Source of the DNA: Oscillospiraceae bacterium
GTDB taxonomy: Bacteria; Bacillota; Clostridia; Oscillospirales; CAG-272
Assembly (NCBI GenBank): GCA_015063845.1
Contig: SVTJ01000001.1
Span: 289,260 to 353,259, forward strand
Length of the DNA stretch: 64,000 nt
Direction of reading: 5' to 3'
Numbering within the stretch: position 1 is the stretch's first letter; each line of letters opens with the position of its first letter. The position numbers were made by a program, and so were the translations under genes. The notes beneath the pieces were generated by a model. It was not told the DNA's origin, did no database searches, and was given only the letters and a program-made list of their open reading frames with translations. Of the stretch, positions 21,235-29,830 are shown in pieces.

Positions 21235-21263
21235 ATTATATCATATCGTACCGTTTTCGTCAA
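21235..21263 (-). promoter_or_regulatory. pyr operon promoter
   Basis: Minus strand TTGACG (21263-21258), 17 bp, TATAAT (21240-21235); short leader before pyrC. Confidence 0.75.
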
Positions 21264-21748
21264 GCATCTTTCGAGAATAATCGACGAAAAATTCTCTTGA
21301 TCTTCGAAGCAGCGCGTCTTGGAAAAAAAGCTATCCATCTGATAGGCTTTTTTGTCCACAATAATACATAAAGTCTATATCCCACACCGTCAAGGTCAAT
21401 GTCTTTATCCTTGCGGCAGACCTCGCTGACACGCGCTATTATCTGCTCGGGAGCTATACCTTTTTCGAGTACGAGCTGGTTGTCTCCGCACATCGTATAA
21501 GTGCCATCTGCCTCGATCTTCATCACTCTATGCAGCACAAAATGACCGTCTTTACGGCGGTAAAATGCGATATCGTGTTTTTTTGCGGGAATATCCGCGT
21601 TTCGCGTAAGCACGACCGAATCACGTCCCTGCACAAGCAACGGGAGCATACTCACACCCGTTGGGTATATGCGAAAGCTTGCACCGCTTGCGAGCACCTC
21701 TTCGATAGCGTCTATCGCGTCCGCAAGGCAAAAATCGTTATTATTCAA
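21260..21748 (-). CDS. S24/S26-like signal peptidase, ER/SipW-type catalytic pattern
   Basis: GVSMLPLLVQGRD (Ser box), HDIAFYRRKDGHFVLHRVM (His at the general-base position), YTMCGDNQL (Asp box); basic amphipathic C-terminus. Confidence 0.75.
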   Translation of the reverse strand: MNNNDFCLADAIDAIEEVLASGASFRIYPTGVSMLPLLVQGRDSVVLTRNADIPAKKHDIAFYRRKDGHFVLHRVMKIEADGTYTMCGDNQLVLEKGIAPEQIIARVSEVCRKDKDIDLDGVGYRLYVLLWTKKPIRWIAFFPRRAASKIKRIFRRLFSKDA

Positions 21749-22007
21749 GAATACCTGCTCCTTTTAGCGTATCTATCAAAGTATCAACGTCATTTTCAAG
21801 CGTAGTCTTATCAACTCCGTTATATTCCGTCGCAAGCGCCGCCACTATCTCGTCTCGCTCACTTCCCTTTGCGAGCATATCCCAGATAAATCTTGCGCTG
21901 TCGTTAAGCTTTATGATACCGTTGAATATTTTACTAGCATCTCCAAGCGCCATGACCACGTGTTGTCCCGCGATCTCCCTAACAACAAATCCGTTTTTTA
22001 TCTTCAT
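21741..22007 (-). CDS. PqqD-family protein (RiPP recognition element)
   Basis: 88 aa; IIKLNDSARFIWDML...ALATEYNGVDKTTLENDVDTLIDTLKGAGIL matches the PqqD pattern. Confidence 0.85.
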   Translation of the reverse strand: MKIKNGFVVREIAGQHVVMALGDASKIFNGIIKLNDSARFIWDMLAKGSERDEIVAALATEYNGVDKTTLENDVDTLIDTLKGAGILE

Positions 22008-22017
22008 ATAAAACCTC

Positions 22018-22722
22018 TTATCTCTTCATTCCGTCGTATGCGACCTGTGCCGCTTGCTCATCTGGTCTGCATTCAAGCAAGTAACACGGCACTTCAAGCA
22101 ACGTCTTTTCGAGCAACGGTGTCATCGCGTCCACCGTCTGCATATCCTCAGGGGTAAGTATCTGATGAAATATCCTCAAAAGTGCGTCACCCGCATCTAT
22201 CCTTCTTATCGCGTTTGTCTCTGCCCTTTCCAAAAAGCAGAGAGCGTGCAGCGGAGCTTTTATATTATTCTGCCAGCACTCTTTTCCGCACCAAGGTGTT
22301 CCGTAAGCATAAAGTACGCCGTCAACGCATCTGATTATAGGCTTGTCCCCATTTACTACTCTAACGCCGTCACCGAATACTTTTTTCCAAAGACCTATAT
22401 GCGTTGATTTTCCCGTTCCGCTCTTTGCTGAGAACGCATAGCCCTTTCCCTCGTATTCTATGACCGCGCTGTGCAAAAAATATGCGTCAAATCTCAGTGG
22501 CAGCTGCTTGCATATCTCTTTATATATGCAGATGCTTTCCGCATACCCCGGGGTTATCGGGATCCTTGAGGAATTCACCTGCCCGTCAAGCATCTCCCAA
22601 CTTATCTCGACTGTAAGCTGAGCCTCGGTCTCCTCGACAATATAGTCCTTGCAAAGTGCCCGAACGTATGTATATTTATTTTTTATGCAGATATCAATAT
22701 CTGCCATACGAATATAAAACAT
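22018..22722 (-). CDS. HPr kinase-like P-loop protein (HprK-related kinase of PqqD-associated clusters)
   Basis: HSAVIEYEGKGYAFSAKSGTGKSTHIGLW P-loop, VNGDKPIIR, GTPWCGKE. Confidence 0.8.
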   Translation of the reverse strand: MFYIRMADIDICIKNKYTYVRALCKDYIVEETEAQLTVEISWEMLDGQVNSSRIPITPGYAESICIYKEICKQLPLRFDAYFLHSAVIEYEGKGYAFSAKSGTGKSTHIGLWKKVFGDGVRVVNGDKPIIRCVDGVLYAYGTPWCGKECWQNNIKAPLHALCFLERAETNAIRRIDAGDALLRIFHQILTPEDMQTVDAMTPLLEKTLLEVPCYLLECRPDEQAAQVAYDGMKR

Positions 22723-22750
22723 AGTCCCTCCGCAAGATATTTCTCTTTAT

Positions 22751-22779
22751 ATTCTAACATATAATCCCGATTTTTGCAA
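22751..22779 (-). promoter_or_regulatory. Promoter of the HprK-like/PqqD/S26 cassette
   Basis: Minus strand TTGCAA (22779-22774), 17 bp, TAGAAT (22756-22751). Confidence 0.6.
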
Positions 22780-22781
22780 GT

Positions 22782-22826
22782 AAAAAAAACAATTACCACG
22801 CACAAAAAAGGCAATGGTAATTGTTT
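22782..22826 (-). terminator. Rho-independent terminator of the 22840-23496 gene
   Basis: AACAATTACCA...TGGTAATTGTT stem with an 8-nt A run on + (U tract on minus transcript). Confidence 0.8.
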
Positions 22827-22839
22827 AGTTTATACAATG

Positions 22840-23496
22840 TTATTGAAACTTCTCGATATTGTCGCGAACGTATCTCATCATTTTAGACTGCAAATACGCC
22901 TTATTGCTGATAAGATAGTCTCTTACGTACTTAACCTGGAAAGGCTGAACAGCCTTCATCATATTAAGATTGTTGGCGATCTCCTCTTCACCGTTCATCT
23001 TAAGAGCGACGCAAATAAAGCCAACGGTCGCGGGAGAAGCGAGCTCGAAGCATTTCCAACCGCTCTCCTGGTCCATCTGAGCGAGGTCGATAAGAAGCTT
23101 GTACGCTACTATCGGCTTGAACTCATCTGCCATATCAAGATTTACATCATCAAGAATACCGTCAGTCCAAAGCTTACCCTCGGATGCCGCATACTTTGAA
23201 AAATAGCGATTCATACGAGCATTTACCATCTGCGCGTTGAGCGACTGTACGGATACGTTTCTCTTTGCCTTCGGATCATAAAGGAAATAGTTCGGCGTCA
23301 CACTACCCGATATATACAGCATATATGCGAGCTCGCCCGCAAGACCAAGGCTGAGGATCGCAACGACAATTATCATTATTTTTGTGAACAAATGCTCTGC
23401 GTCGTATACAAATCCAACGATCAGCAAAACAACTGCCAAGACCGCGAAAAAGATCGCAGCTATCGTCAATATAAGGTTTAAGTTTTTCTGGCTCAT
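22840..23496 (-). CDS. Membrane-anchored protein of unknown function (two N-terminal TM helices)
   Basis: Two hydrophobic helices then soluble domain; own promoter and terminator; start at ATG 23496 behind RBS. Confidence 0.7.
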   Translation of the reverse strand: MSQKNLNLILTIAAIFFAVLAVVLLIVGFVYDAEHLFTKIMIIVVAILSLGLAGELAYMLYISGSVTPNYFLYDPKAKRNVSVQSLNAQMVNARMNRYFSKYAASEGKLWTDGILDDVNLDMADEFKPIVAYKLLIDLAQMDQESGWKCFELASPATVGFICVALKMNGEEEIANNLNMMKAVQPFQVKYVRDYLISNKAYLQSKMMRYVRDNIEKFQ

Positions 23497-23599
23497 CTGC
23501 AAACACCTCATCATAAGTAATTACTTATATTATTATATCATATCAAGCAACCGTTGTCAATTATTTTGAGCAAAATATGTAGCGCATTTTAAAACAGAA

Positions 23600-23632
23600 A
23601 TGCCGACAAAAGCATTTCGCTTTTGTCGGCAT
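23600..23632 (-). terminator. Strong hairpin terminator downstream of hydA
   Basis: Perfect 14-bp stem ATGCCGACAAAAGC-atttc-GCTTTTGTCGGCAT. Confidence 0.75.
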
Positions 23633-23644
23633 AGTGTTTAAAAA

Positions 23645-25387
23645 TCAGAGACCGCGCTTAACGTAAGTTGTATGGAGTATCTCATGAGCCTTGTGGCTGT
23701 TGGGCTCTCCAAAGTACTCGTCGTAAAGCTTCTTAACTGCAAGGTTCTCGTGAGACTTACGAAGATCGCTTGTTGCGTCGTCGTTATAAAGAACAGCAGC
23801 TCTTACAGCTCTGAGGTCAGTTGTCATTCTGACAACTGCGGGTTGAATGGGCTGTCCGCCGCCGTTTACACAGCCGCCGGGACATGCCATGATCTCGATG
23901 AACTGAACGTCGAGCTCGCCTGCCTTCACAGCGTCGAGGACCTTCTTAGCGTTTCCTGTGCCGGAAGCAACAGCAACGTTGAGAGTGATGTCACCGAGCT
24001 TATAGGTAGCTGTCTTAACGCCCTCAATACCACGAACCTCTGTGAACTCGAGCTTCTCAAGAGGCTTGCCTTCGATAACCTCAGCAGCTGTACGGAGAGC
24101 AGCCTCCATAACACCACCTGTTGCACCGAAGATTGCGCCCGCACCAGAACCGATTCCGAAAGGCTCGTCAAAGCTTGCATCCTCAAGCTTCTTGAAGTCG
24201 ATGCCTGCCTTCTGGATCATTCTGCCGAGCTCACGTGTTGTGATAGCAACGTCAACATCGGGAACGCCAGCAGCAGCCTGGTTGGGACGACCAACCTCAA
24301 ACTTCTTAGCTGTACAAGGAATAGCGGATACGAAGAAGATATCCTCAGGCTTCCAACCCATCTTCTCAGCGTAGTATGTCTTAGCTACTGCACCGAACAT
24401 CTGCTGAGGAGACTTACATGTGGAGAGGTTCTCTGTGAACTCAGGATAGTAGTGCTCGCAGTACTTGATCCAACCGGGCGAGCAGGAGGTGATCATAGGA
24501 AGAACACCGCCGTTGTTAACTCTTCCGAGGAACTCGGTAGCCTCTTCCATAATCGTGAGGTCTGCCGTAAGGTTCATATCGTATACACCGTCAAAGCCGA
24601 GCTTCTTAAGTGCTGCAACCATCTTGCCCTCGCAGTCAGTACCGGGCTCGTAGCCGAAGCACTCGCCGATCTGTGCGCGAACGGAAGGAGCTGTACAAAT
24701 GAGAACGTGCTTGTTAGGATCAGCGATAGCGTCTCTTACCTTATCCGTATCGTCTCTCTCGTAAAGAGCTCCAACAGGACAAGCTACGATACACTGACCG
24801 CAGTTGATACAAGAGGTCTCACCGAGGATCTGCTCGAAAGCAGAGCCGATGTGTGTATCAAATCCTCTGTCGTTAGCGCCGATAACGCCAATTCCCTGTA
24901 CCTGCTTACAAGCAGCTACGCAGCGACGGCAAAGGATACACTTGTTGTTATCACGAATGATAGGAGTTGCGTCGTCGATCTTGTACTCGTTCTTAACGCC
25001 CTTAAATCTGAGCTCGTCTACACCGTACTCGTTGCAGAGCTTCTGAAGCTCACATGTCGTGCTGCGTACGCAGGACAGACACTTGCGGTCGTGGTTGGAG
25101 AGCAGGAGCTCAAGGTTTGTCTTTCTGGACTGATTGATCTTAGGTGTGTTTGTGAGTATCTCCATTCCCTCGGTTGCGGGGTATACACACGCGGTAACCA
25201 TACGGAAGGGTCTACCACCCTCGGAAACCTCAACAAGGCAGAGACGGCAAGCGCCTATCTCGTTGATATCCTTAAGGTAGCAAAGTGTGGGAACATCTAT
25301 ATTAGCCGCTCTTGCAGCTTCAAGAACCGTGGATCCCTTGGGTACATCATACTGTACGCCGTTAATCTTCAAGCTAATTGTTTCCAT
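23645..25387 (-). CDS. hydA: [FeFe]-hydrogenase catalytic subunit, NADH-dependent multimeric type
   Basis: N-terminal [2Fe-2S], Cys-His and 2x[4Fe-4S] modules; TSCSPGW, IPCTAKKFE, MACPGGCVNGGGQP H-cluster motifs. Confidence 0.94.
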   Translation of the reverse strand: METISLKINGVQYDVPKGSTVLEAARAANIDVPTLCYLKDINEIGACRLCLVEVSEGGRPFRMVTACVYPATEGMEILTNTPKINQSRKTNLELLLSNHDRKCLSCVRSTTCELQKLCNEYGVDELRFKGVKNEYKIDDATPIIRDNNKCILCRRCVAACKQVQGIGVIGANDRGFDTHIGSAFEQILGETSCINCGQCIVACPVGALYERDDTDKVRDAIADPNKHVLICTAPSVRAQIGECFGYEPGTDCEGKMVAALKKLGFDGVYDMNLTADLTIMEEATEFLGRVNNGGVLPMITSCSPGWIKYCEHYYPEFTENLSTCKSPQQMFGAVAKTYYAEKMGWKPEDIFFVSAIPCTAKKFEVGRPNQAAAGVPDVDVAITTRELGRMIQKAGIDFKKLEDASFDEPFGIGSGAGAIFGATGGVMEAALRTAAEVIEGKPLEKLEFTEVRGIEGVKTATYKLGDITLNVAVASGTGNAKKVLDAVKAGELDVQFIEIMACPGGCVNGGGQPIQPAVVRMTTDLRAVRAAVLYNDDATSDLRKSHENLAVKKLYDEYFGEPNSHKAHEILHTTYVKRGL

Positions 25388-25405
25388 ATCCTCAGTTCTC
25401 CTTTC

Positions 25406-27202
25406 TTAATCCTTATAAATTGCGCCAAACTTACAGCTTGCGATACAAGCGCCGCACTTGATACACTTAGCGGTATCGATAACGTGAGGCTGCTTAACCG
25501 TTCCTGTAATTGCGTTAACAGGACACTTTCTTGCGCAGAGGGTACAACCCTTACACTTGTCAGCGTCGATCTTATACTGCATGAGGCTCTTACATACGCC
25601 TGCGGGACACTTCTTGTCAACGATATGTGCTACATACTCGTCTCTGAAGTAACGGAGCGTAGAAAGAACGGGGTTAGGAGCTGTCTGACCAAGTCCGCAG
25701 AGAGATGCGCTCTTGATGTAGTTAGAGAGCTCCTCAAGCTTATCAAGGTCTTCCATCTCGCCGTTACCAGAGATTATCTTATCGAGTATCTCGAGAAGTC
25801 TCTTTGTACCTACACGGCAAGGTGTACACTTACCGCAAGACTCATCAACTGTGAAGTCGAGGAAGAAGCGAGCAAGGTCAACCATACATGTGTCCTCATC
25901 CATAACGATAAGTCCACCCGAACCCATCATAGAGCCGATAGCGATGAGGTTATCGTAGTCGATAGGAGTATCGATAAGAGATGCGGGGATACATCCACCG
26001 GAAGGTCCACCTGTCTGAGCAGCCTTGAACTTCTTGCCGTTAGGAATACCGCCACCGATCTCCTCAACGACCTCACGAAGAGTTGTTCCCATAGGCACTT
26101 CAACAAGGCCTGTGTTGGTGATCTTTCCACCAAGAGCAAATACCTTTGTTCCCTTGGACTTCTCAGTACCCATAGATGTGAACCACTCAACACCCTTATT
26201 GATGATCTGAGGAATATTTGCGTAAGTCTCAACGTTGTTAAGAACTGTGGGCTGTCCAAACAATCCCTTTACTGCAGGGAAAGGAGGACGGGGACGAGGC
26301 TCACCTCTGTTACCCTCGATAGAGGTCATAAGAGCGGTCTCCTCACCGCAAACGAACGCGCCTGCGCCGAAGCGGAGGTCGATATCGAAGTTGAAGCCTG
26401 TTCCGAAGATATCCTTGCCGAGAAGGCCGTACTCACGAGCCTGATTGATAGCGATCTCAAGACGCTTAACAGCGATAGGATACTCTGCACGAACGTAGAT
26501 AAATCCTTCGTCTGCGCCAATAGCATATCCTGCGATAGCCATAGCCTCGATTACTGCATGGGGGTCACCCTCAAGGATAGAACGGTCCATGAACGCACCG
26601 GGGTCACCTTCGTCTGCGTTACAAGCAACGTACTTCTTGACCTGACCTCTGTTGTTGGAAGCGAACTTCCACTTGAGACCTGTGGGGAATCCACCGCCTC
26701 CACGTCCGCGGAGACCGGAATCAAGTATTGTCTGGATGACCTCATCAGGAGTCATCTCGGTAAGAACCTTACCAAGTGCCTGATAACCGTCCATTGCTAT
26801 GTACTCGTCGATGTTCTCGGGGTCGATAACACCGCAGTTACGAAGAGCTACTCTCTTCTGCTTCTTATAGAATGCTGTCTCGGAGAGAGAGGTTGCGTGA
26901 TGAACGTTCTCCTCTTTTGCCTCGTGATATACGAGTCTCTCAACGGGACGACCCTTGAGGAAGTGCTCCTCAACTATCTCGGGTACGTCCTCAGGCTTTA
27001 CACAGCTGTAGAACGTTCCCTCGGGATATACGATCATAACGGGACCGAGTGCGCAAAGACCAAAGCAACCTGTAAGTACTACCTTGACCTCATCCTCAAG
27101 TCCGCGAGCGATAAGCTCGGCGTTCATTGCTTCCTGAATCTTAAGACTGTTGGAAGATGTACAGCCTGTACCGCCGCAAATCAAAACATGTGTTCTAATC
27201 AT
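25406..27202 (-). CDS. hydB: NuoF-like hydrogenase diaphorase subunit
   Basis: Thioredoxin-like N-terminus, NuoF core (GLRGRGGGGFPTGLKW, CNADEGDPGAFMDR, ESCGKCTPCRVGT), C-terminal 2x[4Fe-4S]. Confidence 0.94.
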   Translation of the reverse strand: MIRTHVLICGGTGCTSSNSLKIQEAMNAELIARGLEDEVKVVLTGCFGLCALGPVMIVYPEGTFYSCVKPEDVPEIVEEHFLKGRPVERLVYHEAKEENVHHATSLSETAFYKKQKRVALRNCGVIDPENIDEYIAMDGYQALGKVLTEMTPDEVIQTILDSGLRGRGGGGFPTGLKWKFASNNRGQVKKYVACNADEGDPGAFMDRSILEGDPHAVIEAMAIAGYAIGADEGFIYVRAEYPIAVKRLEIAINQAREYGLLGKDIFGTGFNFDIDLRFGAGAFVCGEETALMTSIEGNRGEPRPRPPFPAVKGLFGQPTVLNNVETYANIPQIINKGVEWFTSMGTEKSKGTKVFALGGKITNTGLVEVPMGTTLREVVEEIGGGIPNGKKFKAAQTGGPSGGCIPASLIDTPIDYDNLIAIGSMMGSGGLIVMDEDTCMVDLARFFLDFTVDESCGKCTPCRVGTKRLLEILDKIISGNGEMEDLDKLEELSNYIKSASLCGLGQTAPNPVLSTLRYFRDEYVAHIVDKKCPAGVCKSLMQYKIDADKCKGCTLCARKCPVNAITGTVKQPHVIDTAKCIKCGACIASCKFGAIYKD

Positions 27203-27230
27203 ATTTCTTTTTCCTTTCGTTTAGTCAAAC

Positions 27231-27602
27231 TTACTTGGTGATAGCACCGATCGTGTATTCCTCAACGACCTTACCGCCCTTGAGGTGCTTCTCTACGATC
27301 TCTGCAGCTTTATCGGCATCGAGCTTTACGTAGGTAACCTTTTCCTTACCTTCCTCGTAGATCTCTACAACGGGCTCATACTGGCAAATACCAATACAGC
27401 CTGTCTGTGTAACCGTTACCTTATCGGTAAGACCGTTCTTTGCTACACCCTCAACAAATGCGTTGAGCACGGGTCTTGCACCTGCAGCAATTCCGCAAGT
27501 TGCCATTCCGACAACAACTCTCGTAGCAGATTCACCCTCGCGAATTACGACCTTGTTCTGCATCTTTTCTCTGATTGCAGCAAGTTCTGCCAAAGATTTC
27601 AT
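27231..27602 (-). CDS. Thioredoxin-like [2Fe-2S] ferredoxin
   Basis: VGMATCGIAAGA...QTGCIGICQYEP, in hydrogenase operon. Confidence 0.85.
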   Translation of the reverse strand: MKSLAELAAIREKMQNKVVIREGESATRVVVGMATCGIAAGARPVLNAFVEGVAKNGLTDKVTVTQTGCIGICQYEPVVEIYEEGKEKVTYVKLDADKAAEIVEKHLKGGKVVEEYTIGAITK

Positions 27603-27643
27603 AATAATTCCTCCGTTTTATTTTTAAGATTATTTTTTACCTA

Positions 27644-28183
27644 TTAGTTGTACTGTTCTTTTAAATATTCCGCGATCCAGATCTGAACCTCAGGCTCGGC
27701 AAGTGAAATATCAGCTCCAAGCACCTCGCGAAGCTCCGCTGTGTTAAGCGTCACTTCTCTATCGGGGGTTACGTCAGAGAAGAAAAAGTCTATCTCAGGA
27801 CTTCCCGCTATCAGGATACACATTGTGGAAACGATATCACCGACAGGCATAAAATCAATGCTTTTTGTGTCAAACACTGCTTTTACAGTTGTGCCGTGAT
27901 CTTGCTCACGCTGTGATGACACTATCTCAAGCGAGCCTCCCGTTTGCTCAGCTGCGAGCTTAAGCAACGGAATACCCATTCCGACCTTTCTTGTGGTTCG
28001 AGTAGTATAAAACGGATCGGTAACGTTCCTTACCGTTTGCTCGCTCATTCCACAACCGTCGTCCTTGATACTAAGCGTCAACATACCGTCAGCACCGGTT
28101 CTCAACGTTATCTCCACAAGGCTTGCACCTGCAACTACCGAGTTCTTAGCTACGTCGAGAATATTAAGTGACAGTTCTTTCAT
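27644..28183 (-). CDS. HATPase_c-domain ATP-binding protein without recognisable HisKA
   Basis: DVAKNSVVAGASLVEI (N box), IKDDGCGM (G1), VGMGIPLLKLAAEQTGG (G2). Confidence 0.85.
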   Translation of the reverse strand: MKELSLNILDVAKNSVVAGASLVEITLRTGADGMLTLSIKDDGCGMSEQTVRNVTDPFYTTRTTRKVGMGIPLLKLAAEQTGGSLEIVSSQREQDHGTTVKAVFDTKSIDFMPVGDIVSTMCILIAGSPEIDFFFSDVTPDREVTLNTAELREVLGADISLAEPEVQIWIAEYLKEQYN

Positions 28184-28191
28184 AGTAAGCT

Positions 28192-28689
28192 TTAGTTCTT
28201 ATACTTCGCAAGGATACCCTCTACGTCTGCTACTGTGAGCTTACCGTAAACTTCGTTGTTTACCGTAAGAACGGGTGCAAGTCCGCAAGCACCTATACAT
28301 CTTGTAGCCTCGAGAGAATACTTACCGTCGGGTGTTGTAGAACCGGAAGGCAATCCAAGGATCTGAGTGATCTTATCAAGGATGTCACCGCTACCCTTAA
28401 CGTAGCAAGCGGTTCCCAAGCAAACAGCGATAGAAATATCGCCCTTGGGGTTAAGAACGAACTGGGAGTAGAACGTAGAAACGCCGTAAACTTCCTCAAG
28501 GGAAACTCCCATTCTGAGAGCTATGATCTTCTGAACTTCGATAGGCAGGTATCCGTAGATCTCCTGAGCCTCCTGCAGTACAGGCATCAAAGCGCCCTTT
28601 GTTCCGCGATACTTGTCAATGACAGCGATGAGCTGTTCTTCTTGAGCCTTTGTTCCACGGAACATTACTGTGGTCAAATTTTTTTTCAT
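28192..28689 (-). CDS. hydC: NuoE-like hydrogenase subunit
   Basis: GVSTFYSQFVLNPKG, CLGTACYVKGS, ATRCIGACGLAPV. Confidence 0.93.
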   Translation of the reverse strand: MKKNLTTVMFRGTKAQEEQLIAVIDKYRGTKGALMPVLQEAQEIYGYLPIEVQKIIALRMGVSLEEVYGVSTFYSQFVLNPKGDISIAVCLGTACYVKGSGDILDKITQILGLPSGSTTPDGKYSLEATRCIGACGLAPVLTVNNEVYGKLTVADVEGILAKYKN

Positions 28690-28745
28690 GACGAAAAACT
28701 CCTCCGTTTTGATTTAATTTATTTATTATTTTTTAAATAAATCCG

Positions 28746-29486
28746 TTAGTTATCGTGACTGTTCAGGTATTCGAACAATCTTTTTCTCACAAGCGACGAG
28801 CTGTACGGCTCATCGTCAAGCGTTATCGAATTATCCGCTTCGTTGATATCCCAAAGATGATGCGCATCCGATGACACCACCGTCTTCTTTCCTCGCGTTG
28901 TTGGATAATTCTCTGTTATCTCTTCTATACGCTCACGATTGTTAAATTCTAAACAATCGAAGTCGTACTCCTGCGGAACGTCGCCGAGAATAGCGATTAT
29001 TCCGTTTGATTCCCTATCGATATGTGCGGGGTGAACGTGCGCGCCAAAGCTCTTTGCAAGCTCTATCGCGTCGTCTATCCAAAGGTCAGTAGCCGATATC
29101 AAAAGCTTCGGCTCTGTTCCGATCACCTCGTCCTCAGCATCGAGCACGAGCTGATTTCCAAATATCTCGGGTTTATTATCAATGTCCATAAGATGCTCGC
29201 TTACCGCTTTGTCAAACGCCATTGCGTCTTCAAGCTCCTCAAACAGGCACACAAGATGTATATCCTCCGCGGTGGATAGCTCCATTCCCGCAATGGGTAT
29301 GATCCCCTGCCGCTTACACGCCGTAAAGAACGCGGGACAGTTCTTGCAGCTGTTATGATCTGTCAGCGCAACTATCTGCAAGCCTTTAAGCGCAGCCATT
29401 CCCGCTATGTTGTTCGGCGTCATATCGTCATCCGAGCAAGGTGAAAGACAGGAATGTATATGAAGGTCATAATAGTACGGTGTCAT
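28746..29486 (-). CDS. PHP-domain phosphoesterase in hydrogenase operon
   Basis: YDLHIHSCLSPCSDDDMTP, LTDHNSCKNCPAF, HPAHIDR, SSDAHH; start at ATG 29486. Confidence 0.88.
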   Translation of the reverse strand: MTPYYYDLHIHSCLSPCSDDDMTPNNIAGMAALKGLQIVALTDHNSCKNCPAFFTACKRQGIIPIAGMELSTAEDIHLVCLFEELEDAMAFDKAVSEHLMDIDNKPEIFGNQLVLDAEDEVIGTEPKLLISATDLWIDDAIELAKSFGAHVHPAHIDRESNGIIAILGDVPQEYDFDCLEFNNRERIEEITENYPTTRGKKTVVSSDAHHLWDINEADNSITLDDEPYSSSLVRKRLFEYLNSHDN

Positions 29487-29809
29487 AAGTATTTGGAAAT
29501 ACTTGCGCAAAGCGCAAACGTATCGTCTTTACTTCCAAGCAAATTAACACCGACGCTCTTTGCCTTCTCTATAACTTCATCGTCAAGCTCAACGCCCTCC
29601 GAAAGAAGTATGCACGCAGGATCTGCAAGAGATGCCACGGCAACTATATTGACGTTAGACATTATAGTCACCCAAACGTCTCCGCTTTTCGCTCTGCCCA
29701 TTACCCAGCTAAGGAGATCGCCTGCGTATCCGCCGCTTATCTCTCTGTCGCCATCGGGCATACAAAATATCTTACAATCCAAGGCAGCCGCCAACTCTTT
29801 TACAGTCAC
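29483..29809 (-). CDS. DRTGG-domain protein
   Basis: MTVKELAAALDCKIFCMPDGDREISGGYAGDLLSWVM..., DRTGG-type pattern. Confidence 0.78.
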   Translation of the reverse strand: MTVKELAAALDCKIFCMPDGDREISGGYAGDLLSWVMGRAKSGDVWVTIMSNVNIVAVASLADPACILLSEGVELDDEVIEKAKSVGVNLLGSKDDTFALCASISKYL

Positions 29810-29830
29810 GCCGCACCTCCATAATAAGTA

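Noticed and set aside
21203-21240. Reiterative-transcription (UTP-sensing) start at pyrC
   Set aside because: The +1 region ATTTAGG has only a 3-T run; not enough to support the claim from sequence alone.
22774-23199. 141 aa plus-strand ORF as possible RiPP precursor for the PqqD cassette
   Set aside because: It runs through the terminator and antisense to 22840-23496; no leader/core organisation.
23672-27241. 1189 aa plus-strand ORF as a protein-coding gene
   Set aside because: It is codon-aligned antisense to hydA and hydB, Leu/Ser/Thr/Cys-rich with no recognisable domain, and explained by avoidance of TTA/CTA/TCA in highly expressed genes.
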